From NCBI RefSeq assembly GCF_029227915.1, contig NC_079884.1, forward strand, positions 9,920,001 to 9,984,000: a stretch of DNA of 64,000 nucleotides. The letters run 5' to 3'. The position numbers and the translations under genes are program-made. A model generated the notes under the pieces. The model worked only from the letters and a program-made list of their open reading frames with translations, had not been told where the DNA came from and made no database searches. Position 1 is the first letter of the stretch. Each line of letters starts with the position of its first letter. Shown piece by piece: positions 46,801 to 59,781 of this stretch. This DNA is from Hydractinia symbiolongicarpus. Taxonomy: Eukaryota > Cnidaria > Hydrozoa > Anthoathecata > Hydractiniidae.

Positions 46801-49800
46801 CAACTAAGACAACACATGTGTGTCTTACCATTATATGAATATTTGGTGGAAGATTTAATACTAGTTGTAAGACAAATGCAGGTGCTTCATCATGTCTGAA
46901 AAAATATACACATGTTCCAATGTCAAACTGTTTGTTGTGTTACACAAAAGATATCGCTTTTGTAGCCTATAATACAAACCTGGACAAGAATTTTGTCATT
47001 GGATTTGATGTAAATAGTTTGGCTTCCAATTTATTCCAATCTTGCTTAACTTCTTGCAAACTTTGTGCCATCTGTAATTTAAAAAATCAAAAAGTTCGAA
47101 GATTAGTATCGCAATACTAAGTATTAAAAAACCCAACTAAATTCCTTTTTACTCAGACATTACTGTAAAATCATGGTGATTCGGCAGTTGCTACCTGCTT
47201 CAAAATCTTTGGCTCACAGATCGAAAATCAGGTGATTTTTTCAAAAAGTTATCTGATTAACTGATCAGATAACTTTTTGAAAAAAATTTGTAGTAAGCAA
47301 AATCAAGTTCTCAAAATTGCTAGGTAACTTCCATATTAATTCTTTGTAGTTATCAACTCTGCATTATTTACAAAAGAAAAAAGTTATTTAACTAGAAGTA
47401 TTTAACTAGAAATGCATAGCAAAAAAACATACTTGTGCAAATGAATCTGAAGAGCCTGGTATGTAAACAACATCGTGAATAACATCAAGCACGCGCAAAC
47501 GGAATTCTTGGAACTCGTCTCCTTTACCAGGAACACCTTCCTAGAAAAGAATTAACAAAAATATTTTAATATGTGAACTCTTTAGGCTCAGTATCAGTAT
47601 CTAAAAATTTTGAATTTCAGGAACATTAAGCTTTTTATAATTGAGAAAATAGTTTCGTTAGCAAGTCAAGAAAAGGTCTGAAAATACTCTTTGAGAAAAC
47701 CCCACTTTACTATATTCCTAGAAAATGCTATGCAAATGTAAAAACAGTCAAATGTTAGAACAAAAATTTGAGTCTAGAAGAACAAGATTATAAACAAACT
47801 CAAGGAAATTTTTAAAAAAGCATGGTTTTTCTTACAGAATCTATAACCTCTGAAAGAAGAGAACTAAAGATATACTATTTGAAAAGTTTTGACAAGAACT
47901 CAAGATATCATTTATGCATACATAGATTCAAATATATCATACAGTACAAACATCAGTATTTCTGATCACAGAACATTTTTTTAATAACCTTATTAGTCAC
48001 GGAGGCTTTCACCACTACAGTCACAGGAAAATGTTTTTCTAATAATCCACAACTCCTAAATTTTGTCTTCTCTTTATGATAGATAATGAAAGTGGGGTAC
48101 TTAAATATGCAACTGAGATAATAACAATTTTCAGCAGCGTTCGAGAAGTCATTATTATAGTAGATTCATCTTACCTTAAGGAAGAAACTGTTAATGAAAA
48201 GAAATATGGGAAACAAAAGTTGTGAATAGCACCTTAAGAATTGTGCGTATATGTATTGAAATTACAGCATTTAAGATTGTGAATTTAACCTTAAATATCT
48301 ATTTTTTTTGTGTATATTCTTTATGAGACTTATACTAAATTAGCAGGAAAATCATGAAGACATCAGAAACAAATAAAATATAAAATAGCAGATTGCAAAT
48401 GAAAATTAAGTTGGCGAATACAAGCAAAATTTGCAAACATTAATTCTGCTTTCCTCTTCACTGTTATTTTTTTGCATTCCTTTTTGCTCTAAAGGTATCC
48501 AAATGGAGCTTTGCTAAAAACTGCAAAATGTCTGTATCTAATATTTTAAAGGGTGGTTACAAAAACACCTAAAACTTAAAGCTTGAGTATTGCATATATC
48601 AGGAGAATATGACGCTTTTTAAGACTTACACTACAGGCTTCAGTAAATAAAAAAGGTTTAAAAAATCTTTTTCTATAAAAACGTACGTGATTTGTTTCAA
48701 ATTGACAAAGTCGGCATAAATGGGCAATTAACTTTTGTATGTAGGGTTTGAATATTTGTCGATCATTTAGCTCGGTACTTGAGCTGAGATGCTCTGCAAA
48801 GCGATACCAGAAGTTAAAACATATCTCTGCTACCTAAAACGAAGATGTTAATCATGTTAGTGAATAATTTAAGGACAAGATAATCAAAAAAATAGTTTTG
48901 TTTACTCAAAAAAATATTCCTTGAGATAACTAAAAAAAGTTTACTGATTGAGTTTAATAACTTTTTATGTAGTTAATTTTATACACTTGGATACCAATAT
49001 ACTATTTTTAAGTTTATAGGAGTTTATACGTTTTATAAATAATACAAGCACAAGTGGTAAAAGTTACTAAATAAAGCTTGTTGATGCACATTGTTATTGT
49101 CAGAGATCGATTTCCCTTTTAACTTTTCTTTTCATGTAAAAAATCTGAGGGAAAATTGTTTATATAAATGATATTAAAAAATTACCTCATAGTTTGGATG
49201 TTCCACACAGCTCAAAACTAAATCTAATGTCTGTAAATTTCCAGGACCCTAAAAATATAGTTACGATGGTTACACTTTATGCATGTAGGATTTAAAAAGT
49301 TGAAGTAATACAATACAACCTGTCCTGGGGTTGTTAAAATGGCTTCTAGAAAAGCTTCTGCCATTTCTGTAAATATTCTAGCATAATTCATCGACCTGAA
49401 AATAAGAAATGACATGAATAAAGTGACCACAGATAAAAAACATGAAGTGTTATGTAACTATATGGATGGAATCGAAAATTGCTTTACTTGTCCAAATCAT
49501 CATTTTTTATCGCTACATGAAAAGCTGCAGGAAGTGTTGTTGATACAAAGTTAAAGCAAGCTTCTGCTAAAGGTAGTTGTTTGTCAATATCCTGTAATAA
49601 AAAGATACACGTTTTATAAAAAATGAAACTTAATTAAATATCAAAAATATGTTATTTAATCTTATACTTGTAAACTCGATGTTCCAAACACTGCATTTAT
49701 TATGTAGCAGTTATTACAACAGCATAAAGAAATTCAACATACTTCTGTTGGAGAGAAAATATTATTGTCTAAAACATTAATACTCACAGTAGCAGTATAT

Positions 49801-52800
49801 AAAGCATTACATAAACAATCTGTTATAGCTTCATGTAGGTTGTCATTAATGTGCGGACTCAGCTAAAAATATAAACCATGAAAACATCAACATTGGTGAA
49901 AAACAATAGAATAGATTAAAGATTTTAAAGACGTCATCAAAAACGTTCTTATATCCTTTAGGGATTACTTTTATATATACACTATTTCAGTATTTTTATT
50001 GTGGTAGGGCAATGTGGAATTTGTACACCTTGTTCTTAGTAGTAAAGCCTACTAAAAGTGCTAAAACGTAGAACCTATTTTTGATGAAACTTTAACTTTT
50101 GTGAAAAATAGTCTCTGACAGAAACAAAAATTACCAACCTTATCATAAAATATAATATTCAGTCTATTTTGAAGAATTTTAATTTCAAAATATACAAACT
50201 TTAGGAGAATTACATTATGTTACAGAGAAAAAAATACTACACACTCCCGAGTTATTGAGTCGTCCACAAAAAAATAAGAAGCCTGGGACGAGCAGGCGAG
50301 TCTCATTTTGGCAAAAAAATTTATGTTAATCAATTAACCTTTATAATATCTATGTATTGATTAAGTTTGAATGCACACCCCTTAACAGGTCTGACATTAC
50401 TGACGAAAGAAAATGTCCAAATTTTCTATTACTGAAATCTGACATCATAATTCATGCAGCATAATCAAATCTGAAATTCTTTAAAGGTGAATATATGAAT
50501 ATTAAAAAATTTAAAAAGACTTGTTAGCTAACTTTTTAAGCTCTATAATATAAGTCAAACATCATTTTATACCTCGGGTTCCCATTAAGATTTAATACAT
50601 ACTGTACAGAGAATTGTGTTGTGTTTCTTAAAAAAGACATAGTAAAATTTGTATCTTAACAGCTTGACCAGTGAACAAAACAATACAAAAAGGTATAGTA
50701 AAGACATACTAAAGTTTCAAATGCTAGCTTGAGTAATTTACTTTCTGCAACTTCTTTTGGAGGAAATGATCCGATTGTCAGCCAACTTCCAAAACATTGA
50801 TACAACTAAAAATATATAGAGAAGTGTGCAATGGTACACTCTCACACCCGCACAAAGCATGCTTATCAATACCCCATGCAAAATGCCAAGCTTATGAGTA
50901 TAGCTAATCTACGGAAAACATGCCTAAATAATTTGAGTGTTCACCTCACTATACCCAGACCAAAACCCTTTTGATATTTATACTTGTACTATTCTAGGAA
51001 ATAAATTATTTTTTATTATTATCCTTACTATTATTAACATTGAAATTCTAACAATAAAAGGACATTTCCAGGTTTTATCTTAAAGCTGTTTCACTGAAGA
51101 AAATGTGGAATAAACTTTTAAGTTACCTTGCATTGTGTTTTATCATCAGTAGGGAATATTTCATGACATCTCAGCTAGAGTATTAAGCAGGAATTATTAT
51201 TAAGTTAAAAGAAGACTTCAGTCTTAATTCATACTCTACTAACCATAAGATCAAAAACCACAGACGATGAATGACGGAATAATTCATACACTTCATTTCT
51301 TCTATTTGCACCAATGTGTAATGCATCATTTTCCAACTAATTATACAACAAAAGTGAAAATAAACACATTAAACTGGCAAGCTAGTAACATGTAAATATA
51401 CTAGTTAAAAGTTCATGTACAAAGAATACTACCTCCTCTGGCATGATCATTAAAATTTCCAGAAGGATTGAAAAATGTTCAAGTTTTGTTGAAAATCTAA
51501 AACAAATATCCAATGATATTTATTAACTCATAAAAAATTGTTTTACACAAATGCTAGTTAGATTAAATTTCTGAAAATTAATGAGGTAAGCATTATTCTA
51601 GCTTATTAGGCATCAAGTATTTTTCTCTATCCATTTTCTGTCAAGAAATTGCAATGCACAAGTAGCACTTTAAAAATATATTTTTTCTTTAAAAGGCTTA
51701 CTTCTGAACCAAGTCATTAACTGGTGTCTTCCATTGTGGGCACTGTATAGCCAGATCTGCCAAGGCCAAGCAAAGCTGAAAATACATACAAATAGTTGAT
51801 CTCACATACAAATTAAAAATAAAGTGATCTAAATTTAGATCAGTACAGTTAGGATTAAACAAACCTGAGTTAACGTTGCATGTGATGCAAGTGAATATTG
51901 ATACAGGTGATCCAATAAAGAATCACGCAGTGACTGCAAAAATAAAAAAAAACTGTATTAGCAAAGATTTTGTGTTCTTTGTAAGATATCAAATTTTTTT
52001 CAATTGTTATTAATTGCGTACCAAATGATTTTGAATAGGTAGTTCAGCAAAATGGTATTGAATCTAAAGATAATATTAGATGAATATATCCAACAACATT
52101 AAACACTCAACTGAAAATATAAAAATTTGGACTTAAAGATCCCATAACATATTCAAATTTAAGCCTTGATTTATTTAAGTTTTCTGGTACTATAGCATTT
52201 CATATGAATTCTATGTTTCATTGATGCATACCTTTGATTTCATAGACTGGGCAGCAAAATACGTAGATTCGTTATCACGATTTTCACGTAAAAGGTGATC
52301 AGCTATCTCCCATGCATATACCTAAAATAAAGAACATAGTATGTATCAAATGCACAACATGTTAACACTTCCATGTACATGTACATGCTGGTTATTTTCC
52401 GTCAGACAAAATGGTCCATAGATTGTAGTCTTAACTGCAAATGTCATATTAAACAATGCATGAGACTCACGACTTGAGCATTTAATTATTTTCTATAATT
52501 TCGGATGCAACCTTCATTTTTCTGCAGCTCACATATTTCTTGTTTCAAAAAAAAAAATTATACTTTATTTTCATTCAACAGTGAAGTAAAAGCAAAAAAA
52601 TCAATCTATGCGACTAGAACATGCCAGGTATGGATTTTGTTTATGTCTCAATCCACTGTGACTAATAATTTTGAGCCAATAAGTTTTCTCTTACAGATTG
52701 TTGAAATTGATCAAGCCATTTCCCAGCAGGTTCCTTTCCATGTATTTCTGGTGAATGATATAAAGCATCAATAGCTTCATATACATGAGATATCGTAGGG

Positions 52801-52808
52801 CGTTCCAT
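40826..52808 (-). CDS. TNPO3: Transportin-3 (importin-beta family)
   Basis: Thirty-one exons: 52695-52808, 52232-52321, 52022-52063, 51865-51933, 51702-51775, 51433-51496, 51244-51336, 51127-51174, 50710-50805, 49788-49862, 49488-49591, 49320-49395, 49186-49248, 48687-48833, 47433-47540, 46980-47071, 46759-46895, 46524-46654, 46357-46417, 46153-46244, 45080-45144, 44399-44456, 44213-44283, 44072-44141, 43196-43312, 42655-42749, 41892-42048, 41720-41804, 41406-41497, 41025-41137, 40826-40886. Total 2760 bases, 919 residues (human 923), every phase agreeing. Importin-beta family receptor that carries phosphorylated SR splicing factors into the nucleus with RanGTP. Blocks matching the family: YAWEIADHLL, YFAAQSMKSK, SLRDSLL, HIGANRRNEVYE, NLHEAITDCLCNALY, ARIFTEMAEAFLE, FNFWYRFAEHL, SCLLYIGSVIVDEYG, NHPDTVDDFFR, TLDHREANQSIMKF and EFRDFSKYFK at the C-terminus. 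HEAT-repeat helices fill the protein. Confidence 0.95.
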
Positions 52809-54769
52809 ATTTGTACAATATTCTACATAAACAATCTAATAAATAATATTCTTTTTTAGTTACGATTAAATATATTAATATTGGTGTGGACCAAACTCAA
52901 TGGTTTAGACCAAAATCCCCAATTACCCAAAATTTCCTTACAAAATCTGTGCGTATGAAGTATACGTATAAGTCTATCCTCCGTTTCAACCCTATTCAGT
53001 CCAGGTGGCGTTCCGACCCATGCCTGTTTTATTTACTCTTATTGCTAGATGCCATAGCAGTATGATGCTCAGTTCTAGTATTTACCTTTTAAAGAGCTGT
53101 CTACCAAACCTTGGTCTTATATACCTCCCACAACTAGATATTGGCTATTACTCCCTGAAACTAATCCCTCCAATTTCTATTATTTCTTGATAATTCTTAA
53201 TCAGTAAAATTTACTATATACCTTCCATCGCTTTTTTTAACCACACCACAACAACATGTTACAAAATTCTAACTTACGTTGTTACGTTTATTTTCAGAAG
53301 TTAATATGCTACAAAGATGGAAAGAGACAGAAAGTTTGGATAAATGTAAAATTTTTGTAACTGCACACCTATGCTCTTTTGCACACCTTAAAATAACTCA
53401 AGTTTGGCAATCATCATTGCACACTATTGCTAGTTTGGTAGTGACGTGTCGCACACAGGTGACCCATTTTTAGAAAATGAATTCCAGGAATATAAAAACC
53501 TTCAGGAGTTTAAAGCACTTTGCAGGAGTGATCAGACCATTTTGTGAGAAGCGTGCTATCTGCCATGCACCCCCCCCCCACACACGCAGATTTGTTTAGG
53601 CGTGCAATTAATTGCACATGCAATTCTTTGTTTTCTTTATGTCTGCGATAGCTTTCTGAAATATTAAAAAACAAAATATTTTTCATATACAGAGAAAACA
53701 GTGTACTTAAAAATGAATGTTTTTATAAATTCGCTAATTCTTTTAATTTAAAAAGATCCAACAAAGTATAAATAGAAAAATAAAATAATAAAAATAAATT
53801 AATAACAAGAAAGCAATAATAATTTCTATATATACGTAAGGTTAATGATTTTGCAGATTAGTAGAGTCTTTTTTTATTTTATAATATCAGCTTTAAAGTA
53901 TTTTCCAGTATATAACCAGCGGGTTATATGTAGCTATTTACGACTTTCATTGTTGGTGCGGGTTATAATGTGGTACGGGAGAAGTTTTATATTTTCTGTA
54001 ATCTATCATGACATTTAAAGTTTATACATTTACTAGTGCAAGCTAGTCAAGGTTTCCTTTTTTTAAACAGAAACTTTTGTGCGTTGTTTTTTGTTTATTT
54101 GTAGTACTAACAACCTTACACAATTGCGCAGAATGAAACAAAGCAGACATTGTGAAATTGGGACTGTTATGTGGTGTTCTAGGAAGAAAATAGGGTACAC
54201 AATAGATAGCCGAATCTGTCAATGGAGAAAATAGTATCATCGGGATAAAACGTGTCCATTATTATAACTGCATGAGCAATCCTATACCTATACGTAACCT
54301 AATGCGATTTAATTTTTTTCACACAAAATTGCTTGCCAGTGCTCCTATTACGAGCTTTCTCTAAAACACAATTCTGGAGATCATTTTTTCTTTCGTGTTG
54401 AATGCAATTCTAAGCTTTTATATCTTTGCAGTCATATCAGGCATATTGAAATGACTTGCTTTTAGTAATAGAGCAGTATAGCAGGTATCATATTTAGGTG
54501 TTATTGACATTTAATTCACTACCGACTTCATTATTAATTCCTGTTGAAAATATTGAAAAATGCAAAATTAAATGTATAGATAATAATTTTCTTTTTTTAT
54601 CTTTGCTACCTTTACGCAACAGGTGACTATTAAAAATATGTAGAATAAAATAAAAATAGAATTATAAGACACATGCAACTATCTCCTCCCCATTGCTGCA
54701 ATTCATTTTATCATGCACACTGTTATTGCTGAGATATAAATAGATTCAAAACAGTTTCTTACTAACAAC
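52809..54769. other. TNPO3 upstream region and gene-free DNA
   Basis: No gene recognised. It should contain the TNPO3 promoter close to 52809. A C-rich run at about 53570-53580 is preceded by GCTATCTGCCA, also found beside the poly-C tract at 59524. The segment from 54356 is a diverged copy of 56794-57190. Confidence 0.4.
54356..54769 (+). repeat. Diverged ~400-bp repeat, copy 1 (copy 2 at 56794-57190)
   Basis: Shared blocks in the same order: TCT(A)AAACAC(A/G)ATTCTGGAGAT, GTGTTGAAT, ATTGAAATGA(C/T)TTG, CAGGTATCATATTTA, and CTCCTCCCCATT-xCTGC ending near TGCACACT. Copy 1 runs straight into the pogo-type coding relic, so it may be part of that transposon. Confidence 0.6.
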
Positions 54770-55102
54770 ATGACGCAGCGCAGGAAGAGTTATACATTTA
54801 CATTTAAAATCAATGTCATAAAAATAGCTGAAGAAAGAGGAAACAGAACTGTGGCACAGGAGTTTTTAGTAGAAGAATCAATAGTTAGCAATTGGAGAAA
54901 GAAGAAATATATTTTAAAAAAAAGTCATAAAAACATTTAAAGAGTCGGTGTCGACTCAACATAAAAATAAGCGAGGTCTCACCACTGTAATGGTGGACTT
55001 AAATTTAAACAGCTAGGTGAGGAAATGGGGATTAGAGACTTTGTAGGTGGGCCATCGTGGTGCAGTCAGCAAAGATATATTACTTTGTTTTTTCGCTAAG
55101 AA
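54770..55102 (+). pseudogene. Pogo/Tigger-type transposase relic (DNA-binding part)
   Basis: ATG at 54770 opens 56 codons starting MTQRRKSYTFTFKINVIK with IAEERGNRTVAQEF and SIVSNWRKKK, the helix-turn-helix pattern of pogo/Brinker-type transposases. A stop at 54938 is followed in other frames by coding remnants; the last (about 55010-55100) reads EEMGIRDFVGGPSWC, the second helix-turn-helix (CENP-B-like) signature. At least two frame breaks and no DDE catalytic domain: a fossil. Confidence 0.65.
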
Positions 55103-56151
55103 CTTTTATTGTTCGGTCAATGCAGCGTGTAGGAGGTAATTGAATTATGTTGAAAAAAACAATTTCTTATTATTATTGTTTACTCAGCAAACCCAAGTAT
55201 AATACAAAGCCTTGTCTTGTCAACGAGGGTGCCAATTCGATGAAAACGCCATATAGGTGAGGGCGACCGTGGGTGTTTTTTCAGGGTTTTCGTCTGTAAC
55301 CGACCAGAAAAGCTTGGAACCGTCCTAAAGCGCCCGAATTGTTCGAAATGCAACTTGAGAGGCTCATTGTTTTCATTTAAATTTTGTCAAGAAAAAGGAA
55401 GGTGTTGTTTTGTCGTCGTACTTACAGCTATTTATCGAATAAATGATATAAAACAGTCTTCCACTACCACTGTTCGACATTAAAAGAATAAGTTATACAT
55501 AAAAATAAATGTTTAAAAAAATGTTGTTTCAGGTTGATTCAGGTTTCTTCAGGCAAAATTATAATTTTTTTTTAAAAAACACTGGGAGTCAGCCGACAGC
55601 GCCGGTGGTTTTTGCGTCGTTTCCAGCGAGTTGGCACCCTTGTTCTTGTCATCATGTTTAAACTTGTACCAAGCTTTATAATACAATACAAAACAGTATG
55701 GCACTTTTCCCCGATCTGGTGAGTCTCCCCCTGATTGGAGGTAATCACCAGATCAGGGTAGTCCGCAACTTCCAAATTAGTTGAGAATTACTCGAATCGG
55801 GTGGGTACTTTTTGTGAAAAAAATTGTTTTGTAAAGGGCAAGCCGCTGGACAAAAGTGCGAGCCAATTTTGTTTATATGAAGTCACATGCGTATTTCGCG
55901 CCGATCCACCAATTAAAAAAAAATTCACCATGCTGTTCTGGCGCTATTAATGTTTACTTACGTTGGATCAACAACATGGTAAAACACTATTTGTTTCTGG
56001 CTAACATGCTGGAGAGATATTATTATTTTGATGTCCTGAAGCAAGCAAGGGTGGCTAGCTTGTGAATTAAGTATATTTGAGTCTTTTATTACATGTACAG
56101 ATGACAGCTATTTCATACTTACATGATACACAAAAACGGCTAGGTGACAAA

Positions 56152-58086
56152 CGGCTTAGTGCCGATCGCGAGTAACTATACATGAGTATTAAACTACGGG
56201 TACGAGTAATTTCTTCCGTGGGTATTCCACGAGTACTCGACGAGTATAATGCGTGTACGAGCACGTAAAAAATACTCGCACATTTTTGCTACTGTACTCA
56301 CACAGTACTCGCTAGCAAGCTCGAAAGTCAAACAATATAATTAATCGAGAAACTGGCGGAGAATGCACTTGCGGCCAATATGCTTTTATGTTGGTGTTGG
56401 ATTTATTGAAAAACACTATTTTTACAGTGTTATTTTTTTCGTTCGTTAGTTTTCTATGTTCAATAGAGAGTTAAAGCTGGCATTGAGATTACATGCTAAC
56501 ACTTTAAGCCCTGGTGTTGGACCAGGGACCTGACACCCCGAAGAGCCAAACGAGTCTAGACTGTATCGCGTTATATTCAACTCAACTGCGGGAAAGTGCG
56601 CACCAACGCAAGCTATATATGATAGCCAGAACGAGGGAGAACCTCAATTGCCTTACAACAGAGTCGTAACTTTCAAGCGAACTCTTTTGCTTCTGAACAA
56701 ACAAACAAACCAACGTCACTTCTGAAAAATGATTTTTAAGTCTAAAAATACCGAATGAAATTCAGTTGTCTGCGTTATAAAGATCTCCTCACTCTCTCTA
56801 AAACACGATTCTGGAGATAAATTTTTCTTTTGTGTTGAATATTACTCTAATCTATTTATATCTTTGCAATCACATTGAGAATATTGAAATGATTTGTTTC
56901 TGGTAATAGAACAATATAACAGGTATCATATTTACGAGTTTTTGACATTTAGTGCCCAGGACTAAATTGATAAATGCTGTTAAAAAAACAGTAAAAAATG
57001 TAACAATTTAGTTTGAATGATATTCATTCTTTCTTTTCTTTTTTATATTCACTACTTTTAAACAACAGGCGCCCACAAAATATGTGAAAAAAATTAAAAA
57101 TACAATTACTAAGACACATGAAACTTTGTCCTCCCCATTACTGCTGCTTATTTTATTATGCACACTATGATTGGTAAGATGAGAATGGATAATAAAATTA
57201 TAAAAACATGAGAAAGAATCTTCCGTACATCGTTGTTACAGACGATCTGTAATAATTCATTATTTTGTTTATTTTTATGCATTTTAACCAAGACGCATAT
57301 CCTTGATAAACGTCATTTTTTAATATAATATTTTCCATATAAGAGCATAAAGCTTCATAGAAACAAAATTTAGTGCTGAAATTAAGTGCTGAAATGCTTC
57401 TTTAAACTTTCAAAATGGTGAAATGCTGATAGCTACACGATAGACTTGAAAGCTACTAACTCACTGGATCCAAGATTTCCCTGCTGGGCACGTTTTTACT
57501 TTTGGTTACTTACAAAACAATAAAATTAAATGCGATTGGCTTAATTTAGTCTCCAGAGTTCATTGTTTAATTCATGCTTGTGAAGAAAAAGGAATAATGT
57601 TTGAATGTAGCAACAAAACATTTAGCTAGGAGAAGAAAGCATTTAGATAACAGATATAAATAGCAAAGGGTTTCCTCGTCGGAGAGAAATTAACTAGAAA
57701 AATTCAAAGTTATAAAGAGCCATTACAGCAACGTATACATTTTTATGTAAACTAAAGAGAGATTGTTTCAACATAAAAAAATTATGTAAAATAAAATTTT
57801 ATTTCTTACGACGCGAATACGAAGTAAAAGTTTTCACAATGTGTAAGGTAGCAGACAAATGTGAGCTATCGATAAAAATTATGCTACAACGAATTCCCGT
57901 TTTTTATCTTATACTCGCACACGTACTCACAAATCATTCACTTACTGTATTCGCATACGCAAGAGGCTATACTCGAGGGTATGGAGTAGTACACTCGCCA
58001 ATTACTCGTACTCGTCTTGCACTTTACTCGGCATTTAATGTACCCGTACTCGTATACTCGTGTATAGTTACTCAGGATCGGGACTG
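56152..58086. mobile_element. Nested TIR element with 11-bp target duplication
   Basis: The direct repeat TAGGTGACAAA flanks it at 56141-56151 and 58087-58097. Inverted ends share CCGATC-x-GAGTAACTATACA(C/T)GAGTA and continue as long GAGTA/TACTC-rich subterminal regions (56180-56320 and 57910-58070). No coding recognised; the interior includes copy 2 of the 54356 repeat (56794-57190). Confidence 0.75.
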
Positions 58087-58337
58087 TAGGTGACAAATAA
58101 GATTAATTAGGCTAGCCAAAGCAAAAAAATAATTAAAAAATATATTCGTGAAAGAAATAATAATTGATAACCTATAGCGCTAGCTAGCTAAAGACATGAG
58201 AAACATGTTATTGGTGTAATGGCTTCACATATAAATTTTGAGCAGGCGAACCCATTTAAACGTCGAAAGATATGCCAAAACTTTTGTGAAATATGTCGTA
58301 ACATTGATTGGGGAAGAGTCACCCGATTCACTAATTA

Positions 58338-59227
58338 CAGTACAGTCTGAATGTAATCTACCGCGGACGCAAAACTCGCATGAATAGTTACACAGAACAA
58401 TAGCTTTTGTTTTTTTAAGAAAATAATTGCCTCGCTGATAAACAATGATCCCACGCGATCAATTGTTTAATCACAATAGGTTGCAAGATCAATTTTATCC
58501 ATCTATTTTGCGCAAACTCTTTTGAAAATTTTAATTGCAGTAATTAATTTTTTTTTAGATCGCATTTTAAAAGTTTAAAATCGAAAAGCGGTGATAGATA
58601 TGTTTTTTAAATCGCATTCTAAGAGTTTAAAAACGAAAAGCGGCGATAGATATGTTCTTTTAGATCGCATTTTAAAAGTTTAAAAATGAAAAGCGGCGAT
58701 AGATATGTTCTTTTAGATCGCATTTTAAAAGTTTAAAAACAAAAAGCTGCGATAGAAATGTTTTTTTAGATTGCATTTTAAAAGCTTAAAATCGAAAAGA
58801 GGCGATAGAAGGGTTTTTTTAATCGCATTTTAAAAGTTTAAAAACGAAAAGCGCCATTTAATAGTTGTGAACAATGCTTCTTGTATGTTTCTTAGATTAA
58901 ACACTCTGGAATTTTTTTAAGTAATTAAATCAACAGTACATTCTTGCGCAATGTATTATAAAACTTCGCGAAAGATTTTCATTATTTAATTACTTCACAC
59001 TAATACTAAAAGGAATAGCTTATCAATACATTTACACAATGCATCTCGCTATTAGAAGAAATATAATTGCTCCAATATTTCTTCGCAAGCGCATTGTTTT
59101 TTAACACGCAAATATAATCGCAAAACCCTTAAGAGATTTAATTATAACAAAAGACAAACGACTGCAGTCCTCCACGCAAAGGTGTGATATTAGCATGTAC
59201 GCGGTAGATTACATTCAGACTGTACTG
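58338..59227. mobile_element. 890-bp MITE with TA target duplication
   Basis: About 27-base inverted ends beginning CAGTACAGTCTGAATGTAAT and continuing CTACCGCG, with TA on both flanks. Interior carries the 53-bp minisatellite at 58553-58855. Non-coding. Confidence 0.8.
58553..58855 (+). repeat. 53-bp minisatellite, about 6 copies
   Basis: Unit: AGATCGCATTTTAAAAGTTT, then AAAAACGAAAAGCGGCGATA, then a GATATGTTCTTTT-type end. Copies start near 58557, 58611, 58663, 58716, 58768 and 58821 and differ by a few bases each; the last is partial. Confidence 0.9.
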
Positions 59228-59366
59228 TACAAGCTCCAAAACGCCACTCACTCGATCGGTGTATTAAAAAGTTAGCCTCCGCCGCCGGCTCATCCAATCG
59301 GGTGATTACCCCTGATCAGGAAAAAGTGCCATACTGAAGAAAGACAAAATAGATAGCTATATAGTA

Positions 59367-59646
59367 TGATCCGCCAACTCTGTGAATCCGATAACTTCGT
59401 GAAATTGATTTCGAAGCCTACAACAACTTAACACAGCTCTGGTTTGATACTACCACTTAATCATTTTAGGGGTGTCAGCGGAACTCGCTTATTTGTCCAC
59501 AAATGTATTTTTTCTTGTCATACCCCCCCCCCCCCCACGGCCCGTGGCAGATAGCGCTACGATAATAAAAGTTTGAAATAACCGATATGTTGACGATATG
59601 GATATAAGGACGTTAAATGTGTTTTTTTCACGGAGTTGGCGGATTA
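59367..59646. mobile_element. 280-bp MITE containing a poly-C tract
   Basis: Inverted ends T(G/A)ATCCGCCAACTC(T/C)GTGAA, flanked by TA on both sides. The centre holds about 15 consecutive C (59524-59538) next to CACGGCCCGTGGCAGATAGC. Confidence 0.65.
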
Positions 59647-59751
59647 TACGCTACATTGAATGTAATAATTGAAAACAAGAAAATATGCGAAGACCAGTAA
59701 TAAATAAAAGAACCTTACAATTATTAAAAGTCTGTGTTTTTTAGGCAAGAT

Positions 59752-59781
59752 AAAGGTAGAGTATAGCTATACTCTACCTTT
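59752..59781. repeat. Perfect 30-bp palindrome
   Basis: AAAGGTAGAGTATAG directly followed by its exact reverse complement, with no spacer. Confidence 0.95.

Larger units (their letters stand above)
55694..59336. mobile_element. Outer TIR element of a nest (3.6 kb)
   Basis: Ends CAGTATGGCACTTTT(C/T)CC(C/T)GATC in inverted orientation, followed on both sides by related TAATCACC and GATTGGA blocks. It contains two further TIR elements (56152-58086 and 58338-59227), so its own body is short. No transposase recognised and no clear target duplication. Confidence 0.6.

Noticed and set aside
52505-52774. 89-aa plus-strand frame
   Set aside because: Antisense to TNPO3 exon 1 and its intron.
58550-58860. 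CRISPR-like repeat array
   Set aside because: The repeats are contiguous with no unique spacers and lie in a eukaryotic MITE: a minisatellite.
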